NCBI GenBank assembly: GCA_014360685.1
Contig: JACIXB010000016.1
Location: 60,263-124,262 of the forward strand
Reading direction: 5' to 3'
DNA length: 64,000 nucleotides
DNA from: Actinomycetota bacterium
GTDB taxonomy: Bacteria > Actinomycetota > Geothermincolia > Geothermincolales > RBG-13-55-18
A program made the position numbers and the translations under genes. Below, piece after piece: positions 39,037-46,361 of this stretch. The first letter of the stretch is position 1; the number at the start of each line of letters is the position of its first letter. Under the pieces are notes generated by a model, which had not been told where the DNA came from, made no database searches, and worked only from the letters and a program-made list of their open reading frames with translations.

Positions 39037-39110
39037 TTTGATTTATGCAGGAGACGGGCTTTGACGGCCCCGTAAGCCGCGGAAAGGCCCTCGTTATGTA
39101 GAGGAAAATA

Positions 39111-39707
39111 ATGGTAGAGATACGTTTTCACAGCCTGGGCGGCCAGGGTGCGGTGACCCTCATCAACCTCCTGGCCCAGGCGGGGGACCTGGTGGGAAAG
39201 CACGTGCAGGCCTTCCCCTTCTTCGGTGCCGAGAGAAGGGGGGCGCCGGTGAAGTCCTACGTGCGCATGGACGACCGCCCCATCCACCTGCGCAGCCAGA
39301 TATACCGCCCGGACTTCCTGGTGGTCATGAGCCCCACCCTGCTCGAGGCGGCCGTCAGGGAGGGGACCAAGGATGGCATGGTGGTGCTGGTGAACCAGGG
39401 GAAAGAGGAGGATGCGGCACTCAAGGGGTTCCCCTTCCGCACCTATGCGCTGGATGCCACCTCCATCGCCCTGGAACTGGGCATGGTCGTGGAGGGAATG
39501 CCCGTCCTGAACCAGGTATTCCTGGGGGCGGTGTCCTACGTCACCGAGATCATACCCCTGGAAGTGGTGAACGAGGTCATACGCCGCAACATACCCCCCG
39601 CGCGCCTGGAAGCCAGCATGGAGGCGGCGCGGAGGGGGTTCACCTCCGTGCGCGAGGTGGCGGTGGCGGGGAGGAAGGAGGGCCGGGAGAGGACCGCCGC
39701 CTCCTGA
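39111..39707 (+). CDS. porC: Pyruvate/2-oxoacid:ferredoxin oxidoreductase, gamma subunit
   Basis: A 198-residue gamma subunit. SLGGQGAVTLINLLAQA at the N-terminus and FFGAERRGAPVKSYVRM are the family signatures. With the delta, alpha and beta subunits downstream it forms the four-subunit enzyme that converts pyruvate, CoA and oxidised ferredoxin to acetyl-CoA, CO2 and reduced ferredoxin. GAGG lies 8 nt before the start. Order gamma-delta-alpha-beta matches porCDAB operons of thermophilic bacteria and archaea. Confidence 0.9.
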   Translation: MVEIRFHSLGGQGAVTLINLLAQAGDLVGKHVQAFPFFGAERRGAPVKSYVRMDDRPIHLRSQIYRPDFLVVMSPTLLEAAVREGTKDGMVVLVNQGKEEDAALKGFPFRTYALDATSIALELGMVVEGMPVLNQVFLGAVSYVTEIIPLEVVNEVIRRNIPPARLEASMEAARRGFTSVREVAVAGRKEGRERTAAS

Positions 39708-39856
39708 GGCGGATCCCCGGCGCGCACGCGTCCGCGCCTTGATTTCGGATAACCTCGGCCGCCGGGCAGGTTGTTATCCTTTAGGTGTACTGGATATCCA
39801 GGCCGCGTGAAGCCCCGGCGGCTGTCCTGGATCGAGGAAAGTGAAAGGTAAGCGCG

Positions 39857-40138
39857 ATGCCCGCAAGGAAGAGAAGGGAGAAGCCGGAGGAGATCGGTTT
39901 TCTCACCACCCTCTCCGTGCCCTCGGAGGGGAGCGTGGGAAAGACCGGGTCCTGGAGGACCTTCCGCCCCCTCCTCGACCGGGAGCGGTGCAACAAGTGC
40001 CTGCTCTGCTGGATATATTGCCCGGAGGCCTGCATAACCAAGGACCTGGAGATAAACTACGATTACTGCAAGGGATGCGGCATATGCGCCGAGGAATGTC
40101 CCACCAAGGCCATGCGCATGGTCAAGGAGGGCGAATAG
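39857..40138 (+). CDS. porD: Pyruvate/2-oxoacid:ferredoxin oxidoreductase, delta subunit (2[4Fe-4S])
   Basis: A 93-residue ferredoxin-like subunit. Two full [4Fe-4S] motifs are visible, CNKCLLCWIYCPEAC and CKGCGICAEECPTKA, which relay electrons from the ThDP-bearing beta subunit to ferredoxin. The N-terminal 45 residues are basic and typical of PorD. The 149-bp gap from porC contains a basic, GC-rich stretch but no gene. Confidence 0.93.
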   Translation: MPARKRREKPEEIGFLTTLSVPSEGSVGKTGSWRTFRPLLDRERCNKCLLCWIYCPEACITKDLEINYDYCKGCGICAEECPTKAMRMVKEGE

Positions 40139-40275
40139 ATGTGGGCGGGGCCGGGTGGGAACCGGAAGTCCTTGGCCCGGACGCGTGCCCGGAATGGACG
40201 CATGCCCGGCGCGGCGGTGGGCGTGTCCCATGGACCCGAGATGTATGGTAAGCGCCAAAGGAGCGAGGTTGAAAG

Positions 40276-41496
40276 ATGAGGCTTGTGGAGACCGGTAACC
40301 ACGTGGCCGCCTGGGGAGCGCGCCTTTCCCGGGTGGAGGTGGTGTCCGCCTATCCCATAACCCCCCAGACCCAGGTCATCGAGGAGATATCCCGCTTCAT
40401 AGATGAGGGGGAGATGGAATGCGAGTACATCCCCGTGGAGAGCGAGCACAGCGCCATGGCGGCCATGATCGGCGCCGCGGCCATGGGAGTGCGCGCCTTC
40501 TCCGCCACCTCCGCCCACGGCCTGGCCTACATGCACGAGCTCCTGCACTGGGCGGCCGCCGTGCGCCTGCCCATGGTCATGGTCAACGTCAACCGCGCCC
40601 TGGGCCCGGGGTGGAACATCTGGTGCGACCACCAGGACACCATGGCGGCCCGGGACACGGGCTGGATCCAGCTCTATTGCGCCGACCACCAGGAGATACT
40701 GGACACCGTCATCCAGGCCTACCGCATCTCCGAGGACCCGCGGGTCATCCTCCCGGTCATGGTGTGCTACGACGCTTTCGTCATGTCCCATACCTACATG
40801 CAGGTGGATATACCCGAACAGGAGGCGGTGGACCGCTTCCTGCCCCCCTTCCGCTCCCTCTGGAAGCTGGACCTCGAGTATCCTTTCACTCACGGATCAG
40901 TGATCTACCCAGACGATTACGAGGAGGTCCGGTTCTCCATGCAGCAGGCCATGGACAACGCCCGCCGGGTCATTGCCGAGGCCGCCCGGGAGTACCGGGA
41001 TGTGGTGGGCGGATACCACGGGGAGCTGGTGGACGCCTACCGCATGGAGGACGCGGAATACGCCCTCCTGGCCATGGGGACGGTGGCCTCGGAATGCCGG
41101 GTGGCGGTGGATGAACTGCGGGAGTCGGGCTACCCCTGCGGCCTGGTGAGGATCCGTTCCTACCGTCCCTTCCCGGTGGCCGAGCTCCGGGAGTTGCTGG
41201 CTCCCCTGCGCGTGGCGCTGGTCATCGACCGTGCCGTCTCCTTCGGGCTGGAAGGCCCCCTCTTTTCCGAGGTCAAGGCGGCGGTCTACGGGAACGGGGG
41301 TCCCTCCATCCACGGCATGGTCACCGGCCTGGGGGGGAGGGATGTGCCCTATGACCTCATCGTGGACAACGCCGTGGCCGCTTTCAAGGGGAAGTTGCTC
41401 CCCGGGAGCCACTGGCCGGCCGTGCGCCTGAACGATCACCACCGCCTGGTGAAGAGGAGCCTGGAGGAGTATTGGAAGAAGGAGGGAGTGCGGTGA
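40276..41496 (+). CDS. porA: Pyruvate:ferredoxin oxidoreductase, alpha subunit
   Basis: A 406-residue alpha subunit. AYPITPQTQVIEEIS and VESEHSAMAAMIGAAAMGVR are hallmark segments of the pyrimidine-binding domain; SATSAHGLAYMHELLHWAA and NVNRALGPGWNIWCDHQDTM resemble PorA closely, favouring pyruvate over branched-chain or aryl 2-oxoacids. It overlaps porB by 4 nt (GTGA). Confidence 0.93.
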   Translation: MRLVETGNHVAAWGARLSRVEVVSAYPITPQTQVIEEISRFIDEGEMECEYIPVESEHSAMAAMIGAAAMGVRAFSATSAHGLAYMHELLHWAAAVRLPMVMVNVNRALGPGWNIWCDHQDTMAARDTGWIQLYCADHQEILDTVIQAYRISEDPRVILPVMVCYDAFVMSHTYMQVDIPEQEAVDRFLPPFRSLWKLDLEYPFTHGSVIYPDDYEEVRFSMQQAMDNARRVIAEAAREYRDVVGGYHGELVDAYRMEDAEYALLAMGTVASECRVAVDELRESGYPCGLVRIRSYRPFPVAELRELLAPLRVALVIDRAVSFGLEGPLFSEVKAAVYGNGGPSIHGMVTGLGGRDVPYDLIVDNAVAAFKGKLLPGSHWPAVRLNDHHRLVKRSLEEYWKKEGVR

Positions 41497-42455
41497 GGCT
41501 GCGCGATTTTCCCGCCGAGGAGTTGTTCCTGCAGGGGAGCGCCGCCTGCCAGGGATGCCCGGGGAGCGCGGCCCTGCGCGTGGCCTTCAAGGCCCTGGGG
41601 AGGAACACCGTCCTGTGCGTCATAGCCTCCTGCACCTCGGTCCTTCAGAGCCCCTACCCGGTGTCCGCCCTTAACCTTCCCACCCTGAACATGGCCTTTG
41701 CCACCGGTGGAGCGGTGGGTTCGGGGATGACCGCGGCCGCCGAGCGCCTGGTGGCCAGGGGGGAGTTCGAGGAGAAGCCCACCATCCTGGTATGGGCGGG
41801 GGACGGTGGAACCTACGACATCGGCATCCAGGCCCTCTCCGGAGCCGCGGAACGCAACGCCGACTTCATCTACGTTTGTTACAACAACGAGGCCTATTCC
41901 AACACCGGGACCCAGCGCAGCGGGGCCACCCCCTACGCCGCCTGGACCACCAACACCACCAAGGGCAAGGAGGAATGGCGCAAGGACGTGGCCCAGATCA
42001 TGGTGGCCCACGGCATCCCCTACGTGGCCACCGCCTCCCTGGCCTACCCCACGGACATGTTCCGCAAGTTCGCCAAGGCCCGGGAGATCAGGGGTACGCG
42101 TTACATCGAGATCCAGGCCCCTTGCCCCCCGGGATGGAAGTTCCCCTCCAGCCACACGGTGAAGATCGCCAGGCTGGCCGTCCAGACCGGGATGTGGATG
42201 CTCTACGAGCACGAGAACGGGAGGACCACCTACACGGCGGGCACCCAGCGCATCATCCAGGGCCAGGCCAAGCTCCTCCCGGTGGAGGAGTACCTACAGG
42301 CCCAGGGCAGGTTCCGCCACCTCTTCCATCCGGAGAGGGACGAGGAGCGCATCGCCGCCATACAGAAACGCATCAGCGACGTCTTCGAGACCCTGCAGTT
42401 CACGCACAAGATGAAGGAACACCTCATGGACATCGAGATCTCCCCCCGCCTCTAA
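41493..42455 (+). CDS. porB: Pyruvate:ferredoxin oxidoreductase, beta subunit
   Basis: A 320-residue ThDP- and [4Fe-4S]-binding beta subunit. CQGCPGSAALR provides the CxxC ligands; WAGDGGTYDIG with CYNNEAYSNTG is the ThDP/Mg2+ site. GTG 41493 overlaps the porA stop (GTGA) and has GGAGGG 6 nt upstream, so I start there rather than at an earlier TTG. It ends the operon; an inverted-repeat element begins 3 nt after its stop. Confidence 0.93.
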   Translation: MRLRDFPAEELFLQGSAACQGCPGSAALRVAFKALGRNTVLCVIASCTSVLQSPYPVSALNLPTLNMAFATGGAVGSGMTAAAERLVARGEFEEKPTILVWAGDGGTYDIGIQALSGAAERNADFIYVCYNNEAYSNTGTQRSGATPYAAWTTNTTKGKEEWRKDVAQIMVAHGIPYVATASLAYPTDMFRKFAKAREIRGTRYIEIQAPCPPGWKFPSSHTVKIARLAVQTGMWMLYEHENGRTTYTAGTQRIIQGQAKLLPVEEYLQAQGRFRHLFHPERDEERIAAIQKRISDVFETLQFTHKMKEHLMDIEISPRL

Positions 42456-42458
42456 AAA

Positions 42459-42588
42459 GGGGTCAGGTCTTGAATTTTGAAATTCATGGCAAGAAGGAGG
42501 CTATCCAGTTTTTCGATCTCCCCGGCGTCGTAGGAGACGACTCACCAGTTTATACCCCTTAGGGTATCAAAATTCAATACCTGACCTC
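42459..42588. repeat. 130-bp element with 22-bp terminal inverted repeats (MITE/REP-like)
   Basis: The left arm GGGGTCAGGTCTTGAATTTT... (42459-42480) and the reverse complement of the right arm (42567-42588) match at 20 of 22 positions. A second hairpin ATACCC-CTTA-GGGTAT lies at 42552-42567. An interrupted frame beginning ATGGCAAGAAGG inside could be the remnant start of a Y1/IS200-like transposase. The GGGGTCAG head is shared with the 36-bp repeats at 17395. It has inserted between porB and the tRNA gene. Confidence 0.7.
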
Positions 42589-42589
42589 A

Positions 42590-42595
42590 TATAAT
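42590..42595 (+). promoter_or_regulatory. -10 box of tRNA-Thr at the edge of the inverted-repeat element
   Basis: TATAAT ends 8 nt before the tRNA 5' end, as expected for a stable RNA promoter, yet the -35 position falls within the right arm of the 42459 element (TCAAAA, weak). The element may have replaced or altered the original -35 region. Confidence 0.5.
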
Positions 42596-42603
42596 CTTTT
42601 TAG

Positions 42604-42679
42604 GCCGGCGTAGCTCAGCAGGTAGAGCAGCTCACTCGTAATGAGCAGGTCAGGAGTTCGAGTCTCCTCGCCGGCTCCA
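42604..42679 (+). tRNA. tRNA-Thr (anticodon CGT)
   Basis: A full cloverleaf: acceptor stem GCCGGCG/CGCCGGC, D-stem GCTC/GAGC, anticodon stem GCTCA/TGAGC with loop CTCGTAA (anticodon CGT, reading ACG), T-stem AGGAG/CTCCT with loop TTCGAGT, discriminator T and an encoded CCA end. It is the only tRNA gene found in the window. Confidence 0.95.
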
Positions 42680-42688
42680 GTAAAAGAG

Positions 42689-42725
42689 AAGGCCGGAGGG
42701 ATACAAACCACCCCTCCGGCCTTTT
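42689..42725 (+). terminator. Rho-independent terminator after tRNA-Thr
   Basis: GGCCGGAGGG (42691-42700) pairs with CCCTCCGGCC (42712-42721) across an 11-nt loop and is followed by TTTT. It starts 12 nt after the tRNA CCA end. Confidence 0.85.
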
Positions 42726-42879
42726 GGCCTATGCACCGTTTAACCGCCGGGAGGCGCCGTTCACCCTCCCGATATCCGCGCTGGTGGTTTTCCGGTAAGG
42801 GAGGGGAGCGGAGTCCCGATAAAAGGGAATGAGAAGAGGTCCTTGAACCCGATTTATGCGCAAAGGAGGTTGAGGAGAG

Positions 42880-43404
42880 ATGAAAAGGAGGATGAGAATC
42901 CTGGGGATGGTGGGAGTCACCTCCTTGCTCCTGGTGCTCCTGCTGGGAGTCCCCGCCCAGGCCGCCAACCCGGAGAGCGTGACCGTCTCCGCCACGGTGG
43001 CCGAGGCCCTGCGCCTCACGGTGAGCGAGACAACCGTGGACTTCGGTGGTTCCCTGCTCCCGGACGGCGGCCCGACTGGGAACGGTGTCTACACCGACAC
43101 CCTGGGGGCCGCGGTTTCCGCCAACCGCCCCTGGAGGCTGGAGGTGACCAAGGACAGGGACCTCACCAGCGCCAGCGGTTACATACCCAGCGCCAGGCTG
43201 ACCTTCACCTCGTCCAGCAGCGACGGCAGGGTGACGGCCAAGCAGAGCTCGGCTACCGAATTCGGCAGCAGCGCCGTCATGGTGGCCGAGGGGAGCCGGG
43301 GAGGTAACATCAATGTCACGGTGAGCTACCGCGTGGACATCGAATGGGAGGACGCCCCCGATACCTACACCGCCGTCCACACCTACACGGTGGTGGCCCA
43401 GTGA
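42880..43404 (+). CDS. Secreted WxL-like beta-sandwich protein
   Basis: A 174-residue exported protein of unknown function. A signal peptide (basic start KRRMRILG, hydrophobic core, cleavage after VPAQA) is followed by a Thr/Val/Ser-rich beta-strand domain (SVTVSATVAEALRLTVSETT, and a closing VTVSYRVDIEW). PWRLEV contains a W-x-L motif, and the general layout recalls WxL cell-wall-associated proteins, which are usually encoded beside DUF916 proteins; a DUF916-like gene is indeed next. AAAGGAGG lies upstream and a strong terminator follows. The family link is inference from motif and context. Confidence 0.7.
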   Translation: MKRRMRILGMVGVTSLLLVLLLGVPAQAANPESVTVSATVAEALRLTVSETTVDFGGSLLPDGGPTGNGVYTDTLGAAVSANRPWRLEVTKDRDLTSASGYIPSARLTFTSSSSDGRVTAKQSSATEFGSSAVMVAEGSRGGNINVTVSYRVDIEWEDAPDTYTAVHTYTVVAQ

Positions 43405-43438
43405 GGAGTTTGCCCACAAAAACGTGGCCGTCAAGGAT

Positions 43439-43471
43439 GGAGGGCCCGGCGGTAGCCGGGCCCTCCCGTTT
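43439..43471 (+). terminator. Rho-independent terminator after the WxL-like gene
   Basis: A perfect 12-bp stem GGAGGGCCCGGC / GCCGGGCCCTCC with loop GGTA is followed by CGTTT, 35 nt after the stop codon. The rest of the gap to 43785 holds no gene. Confidence 0.8.
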
Positions 43472-43784
43472 GCCATCATCCCGGGGGGCTGCGGCGTGGA
43501 CGGGCGAGCCCATGTCGTTTATAAGGGAATTTGGTCGAGGCCGCAGGGCTTGAGAAGGCCGAGGGGAGGGCCTGTAGGTTCACACGATCCAGGAGTTGTC
43601 GTCGCAGGCCATGGCCCTCAGAGGCGCCGTTTTTATCCTCCCTGCAGCGGTAACCCCGGAAGGCAGGGGAGGGCGTTGGTCGGGAAAACCATGGGGCCAG
43701 GGTCCCGGACCGGATGGGGAAAGGACGAAAACCCCGCCTTTCGTTTCCGGGGCCGGAGGCATCGGGCGATGGGCGCAACGGGAT

Positions 43785-43813
43785 TTGTCGCCCCTTTGCG
43801 TTTGGGCCATAAT
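43785..43813 (+). promoter_or_regulatory. Promoter of the DUF916-like genes
   Basis: TTGTCG (43785-43790, 4/6) and CATAAT (43808-43813, 5/6) are separated by exactly 17 nt, about 97 nt before ATG 43910. Confidence 0.5.
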
Positions 43814-43909
43814 GATGGCGCGAGAAAAGGAGATGTGCCGCTTTGGCGCCGAAAAAATAGAGCAAGAGAGCCCGTATTCCTGATGCCTGGATAAAAGGTG
43901 AGGGTGGAG

Positions 43910-44605
43910 ATGAAGTACCTGGCGAGGGAGGTATGCGCTTTGCGGTCCGATCTGCGGGTTAGAGGGAAAGTATCGGGTAGCCGGAGGAATCCAGTCCCAG
44001 CGGCGGCTAGGTCATTGGCCTTGGTCGTCCTCTTCCTTTCCGGCCTGGCGGTTTTCGCTTTCCTCCCGGCGGGGGCGCGGGAGGCGAGGGCCCAAGGGTT
44101 CGACCTCACCGTGTCCCCGGTGAAGAAGGAATTGACCGTCCGTCCGGGTGATAGGTTGGACTTCAGCATAACTCTCGTCAACCATACCCAGGGCGACCTG
44201 GAGCTCCTGGTCTACCCCATGGATTTCTTCATCAAGCCGGACAACAGCTACGAGTTCCACGAACCCGGGTACTACACCTATTCCTGCTCCCGGTGGATCG
44301 AGATGAAGCGAGACCGCCTGACCCTCCCCCCGGGTGTCCAACACGAGGAACCCTTCACCCTGGCGGTGCCTCCCGACGCCGAACCGGGAGGCCACTACTC
44401 GGTGCTCTTCTTCCAGGACGCCTCGCAGCCGCCGCCTGGCCTGGGGGTCAAGCCTACCTACCGCATAGGCTCTCTCATCCTGGTCACCGTGCCCGGGGAT
44501 ATCGTGAGGGACGCCGAGATCAAGGCCCTCTCCGTGGAGAGCGATTTCCTCTCCCTGTGGGGACCCCGGAGGGAGGAGAGGGGGGGTGGCCGGCGCGGAG
44601 CATGA
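43910..44605 (+). CDS. DUF916-like exported surface protein, N-terminal part (split gene)
   Basis: A 231-residue product. After a long basic N-terminus comes a signal sequence (SLALVVLFLSGLAVFAFL, cleavage near ARAQ), then an immunoglobulin-like domain beginning FDLTVSPVKKELTVRPGD that follows the DUF916 pattern (LTLPPGVQHEEPFTLAVP, HYSVLFF). Coding similarity stops at a G7 tract (44580-44586); thereafter the frame runs out in RGGGRRGA. The remainder of the protein continues in the -1 frame as the next entry, starting in the overlap ATGA. One extra G would restore a single 356-residue protein. Phase variation, assembly error and true translational coupling are all possible. Confidence 0.7.
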   Translation: MKYLAREVCALRSDLRVRGKVSGSRRNPVPAAARSLALVVLFLSGLAVFAFLPAGAREARAQGFDLTVSPVKKELTVRPGDRLDFSITLVNHTQGDLELLVYPMDFFIKPDNSYEFHEPGYYTYSCSRWIEMKRDRLTLPPGVQHEEPFTLAVPPDAEPGGHYSVLFFQDASQPPPGLGVKPTYRIGSLILVTVPGDIVRDAEIKALSVESDFLSLWGPRREERGGGRRGA

Positions 44606-44979
44606 AGTACCACCTGGAGGTGGAGAACACGGGGAACGTGCACCTCACCCTGCAGGCCCAGATCGCCTACCGCGCCCGGGCGGGCTTCGGCTCCGGGATG
44701 CTGGACCTGGGGGAGATAACCATCCTCCCGGGGACGGTCCGCTACTTCGAGGGCTTCCTGCCCGCGCCTCCCGCGCTGGGGTACTTCCGGGCGGAGGCGG
44801 TCATCAAGTACGGGCCGGACATGTACACCTTCGACACCGAGAAGCGGTCCGGGTGCGGCTTCTGGGCCCTGCCCCTGCTCTGGGGGCTTATCTTCCTGGC
44901 AGCGGGGACGGGAGCCTGGTACCTGGTCAAGTTCCTGCGCGGCCGCTTCCGGGTGAGCCTTAAGGTCACCCGTAGGTAA
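44602..44979 (+). CDS. DUF916/DUF3324-like membrane-anchored C-terminal part (split gene)
   Basis: A 125-residue product starting MKYHLEVENTGNVHL, a second beta-sandwich domain (ITILPGTVRYFEGFLPA) followed by one membrane helix (LPLLWGLIFLAAGTGAWYLV) and a basic cytoplasmic tail (RRF...KVTRR). This is the membrane-anchoring half expected of DUF916-type proteins. ATG overlaps the previous stop as ATGA and has GCGCGGAG before it, so it could be translated by reinitiation. It lacks its own signal peptide, arguing that the natural product is the fused protein. Confidence 0.6.
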   Translation: MKYHLEVENTGNVHLTLQAQIAYRARAGFGSGMLDLGEITILPGTVRYFEGFLPAPPALGYFRAEAVIKYGPDMYTFDTEKRSGCGFWALPLLWGLIFLAAGTGAWYLVKFLRGRFRVSLKVTRR

Positions 44980-45024
44980 CCTCTGGACGCACGCGACTGG
45001 ATGCACGCGATGGGGGAGCACACA

Positions 45025-45255
45025 TCACTTGGCGGTGACGGTGAGGAGGTGACCCGCATCCCGCTGGGTAACCGCGGGTATGTTGCTCTGGAGGGTGCCG
45101 TCCGCGCGGACGCGCACGCAGGGGGCTATGGAGACCTCCACCGTGACCCCCCCGGCCGCCGCGGTCATCCCGGGAAAGGCCAGGAGAAAAAGAAGAAGGA
45201 GGGCCACAAGGCAAACAGCGAGGGAGCCCTTCGCCACAGAGCACCAGCCCCTCAT
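45025..45255 (-). CDS. Small exported protein of unknown function
   Basis: A 76-residue product with a clear signal peptide (SLAVCLVALLLLFLLAF, cleavage near MTAAAG) and a 40-residue mature part with beta character (GGVTVEVSIAPCVRVRAD). The VTVEVS start of the mature region resembles the neighbouring WxL-like protein's SVTVSATV. It faces the DUF916-like genes (convergent, 45 nt apart). GGGAGGT precedes the ATG by 9 nt. No family is recognised. Upstream, 45256-45635 contains no credible gene. Confidence 0.6.
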   Translation of the reverse strand: MRGWCSVAKGSLAVCLVALLLLFLLAFPGMTAAAGGVTVEVSIAPCVRVRADGTLQSNIPAVTQRDAGHLLTVTAK

Positions 45256-45635
45256 CTTCCGAGCACCTCCCGTGGGACCCTTTTCACGCCCTTATTAACG
45301 GAAGAGGAAAGGGGTTACAGTATCCGCCGATGGTCTGATAGTCACGCTCCGATGGTAGTAGGTGATTCTTTGGAAGCTCCCGGGGGTCGAACCGCGGGAC
45401 CGCGCCCTTCTCCCCTCGAAACCGGTCACCTATCCCGGGAACATGGCCCCAGGGGTACACCATCCACGTCTGCGCCCCGTGGGCCCCGGAAGGGGAGCGC
45501 GGCAGCCCCGCGTCATCATCCTGTTGGGGGAAAGCGCATCCCGCGCGTCGGGTATCCATCCGCCGGCGAAGAGGGGGGTGTCCTCAGCTTGGCCTTCATG
45601 GACCCGCCCGGCACGACGCTTTCTCGAGGACGCGC

Positions 45636-45737
45636 TCAGCGGTGGACCCTCCCCCGCCCCCCGCAGGTGGGGCAGGTCTCGGTGTGCTTTACGGTTCCCG
45701 TTCCTCCGCACGTGCTGCACGGCACGCTGGAACCCCC
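45636..45737 (-). other. In-frame extension past TGA encoding the second half of a zinc-ribbon
   Basis: Reading through the TGA at 45740-45738 gives 33 more residues, GGSSVPCSTCGGTGTVKHTE followed by TCPTCGGRGRVHR and a stop at 45636. This supplies the third and fourth CxxCxGxG motifs of a DnaJ-like cysteine-rich domain whose first two lie just before the TGA. The RNA after the TGA can form a stem-loop (GTTCC/GGAAC lower stem, GCGTGC/GCACGT upper stem, loop CGTGCA). The extension may be lost by nonsense mutation or expressed by recoding. Confidence 0.6.
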
Positions 45738-46361
45738 TCACCCGTAACACACGCCGGAACCGCCGCACTCCGGGCAGGTCTCGGCGACGGTTACCGTCCC
45801 CTTCCCCCGACAGGTGGGGCAGGTGACGTAGGCCGATCCCAGGCTCACGGTGAGGGTCACCGCCGAACCCCTGGCGAGAGGGGTGCCGGGAGCGGGCTCC
45901 GAGGAACAGACCAGCCCGGCGGAGACGGACTCGTTGTAGGATCGCTGGAGGTTGGCCTGCAGGCCCAATCCCTGCAGGATGGACACCGCTTCCCCCTCGG
46001 ACTTTCCCCTCAGGTCGGGGAGGGTTACCGGCTCCGGGCCCCTGCTGACCACCAGGTCCACCGCCGTTCCCCGGTCCACCTCCTCTCCCTCGGGGGGCAT
46101 GGTGCGGATGATCAGGCCGGCGGGCACGGTGTCCGAATATTCCTCCATCAGGGTTCCCAGTCCCAGTTCTTCTCCGGAGAGAAGGGCCTCGGCTTCCTCC
46201 ACGCTCATGCCTCCGAGGGCCGGAATAACGGTGGTGAGGGGCGTTTTCGGCGTCGATCCGCCACATCCGGAGAGGACAAGGATCATGGACAGTGAAGCCA
46301 TGGCCACCAGGGAGAACGTGATGACGCCGGCAACCCCCCTCATGCTCGCAGACGGCCACAT
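45738..46361 (-). CDS. PASTA-domain lipoprotein with DnaJ-like zinc-ribbon tail (ends at an in-frame TGA)
   Basis: A 207-residue lipoprotein: the lipobox LSGC puts the lipidated Cys at C33. Two PASTA domains follow (about 40-105 and 105-172), which in other proteins bind peptidoglycan fragments. The end, CPTCRGKGTVTVAETCPECGGSGVCYG, is half of a DnaJ-type CxxCxGxG zinc domain, and its other half follows in frame after the TGA. If the TGA were read as selenocysteine it would create a CxxU motif (C205-Y-G-U208). ATG 46361 has a perfect GGAGGTG 7 nt upstream; the earlier ATG at 46439 is not needed. A weak TTGACC lies further upstream on the minus strand. Confidence 0.75.
   Translation of the reverse strand: MWPSASMRGVAGVITFSLVAMASLSMILVLSGCGGSTPKTPLTTVIPALGGMSVEEAEALLSGEELGLGTLMEEYSDTVPAGLIIRTMPPEGEEVDRGTAVDLVVSRGPEPVTLPDLRGKSEGEAVSILQGLGLQANLQRSYNESVSAGLVCSSEPAPGTPLARGSAVTLTVSLGSAYVTCPTCRGKGTVTVAETCPECGGSGVCYG

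Noticed and set aside
42484..42534. Intact IS200-like transposase gene in the inverted-repeat element
   Set aside because: The frame starting ATGGCAAGAAGG stops after 15 codons; at most a remnant.
42641..42832. 63-codon frame overlapping tRNA-Thr and its terminator
   Set aside because: Spans a structural RNA and a terminator, so coding is implausible.
45284..45559. 91-codon frame on the minus strand between the small exported protein and the lipoprotein tail
   Set aside because: No ribosome-binding site, unusual composition and no family resemblance.
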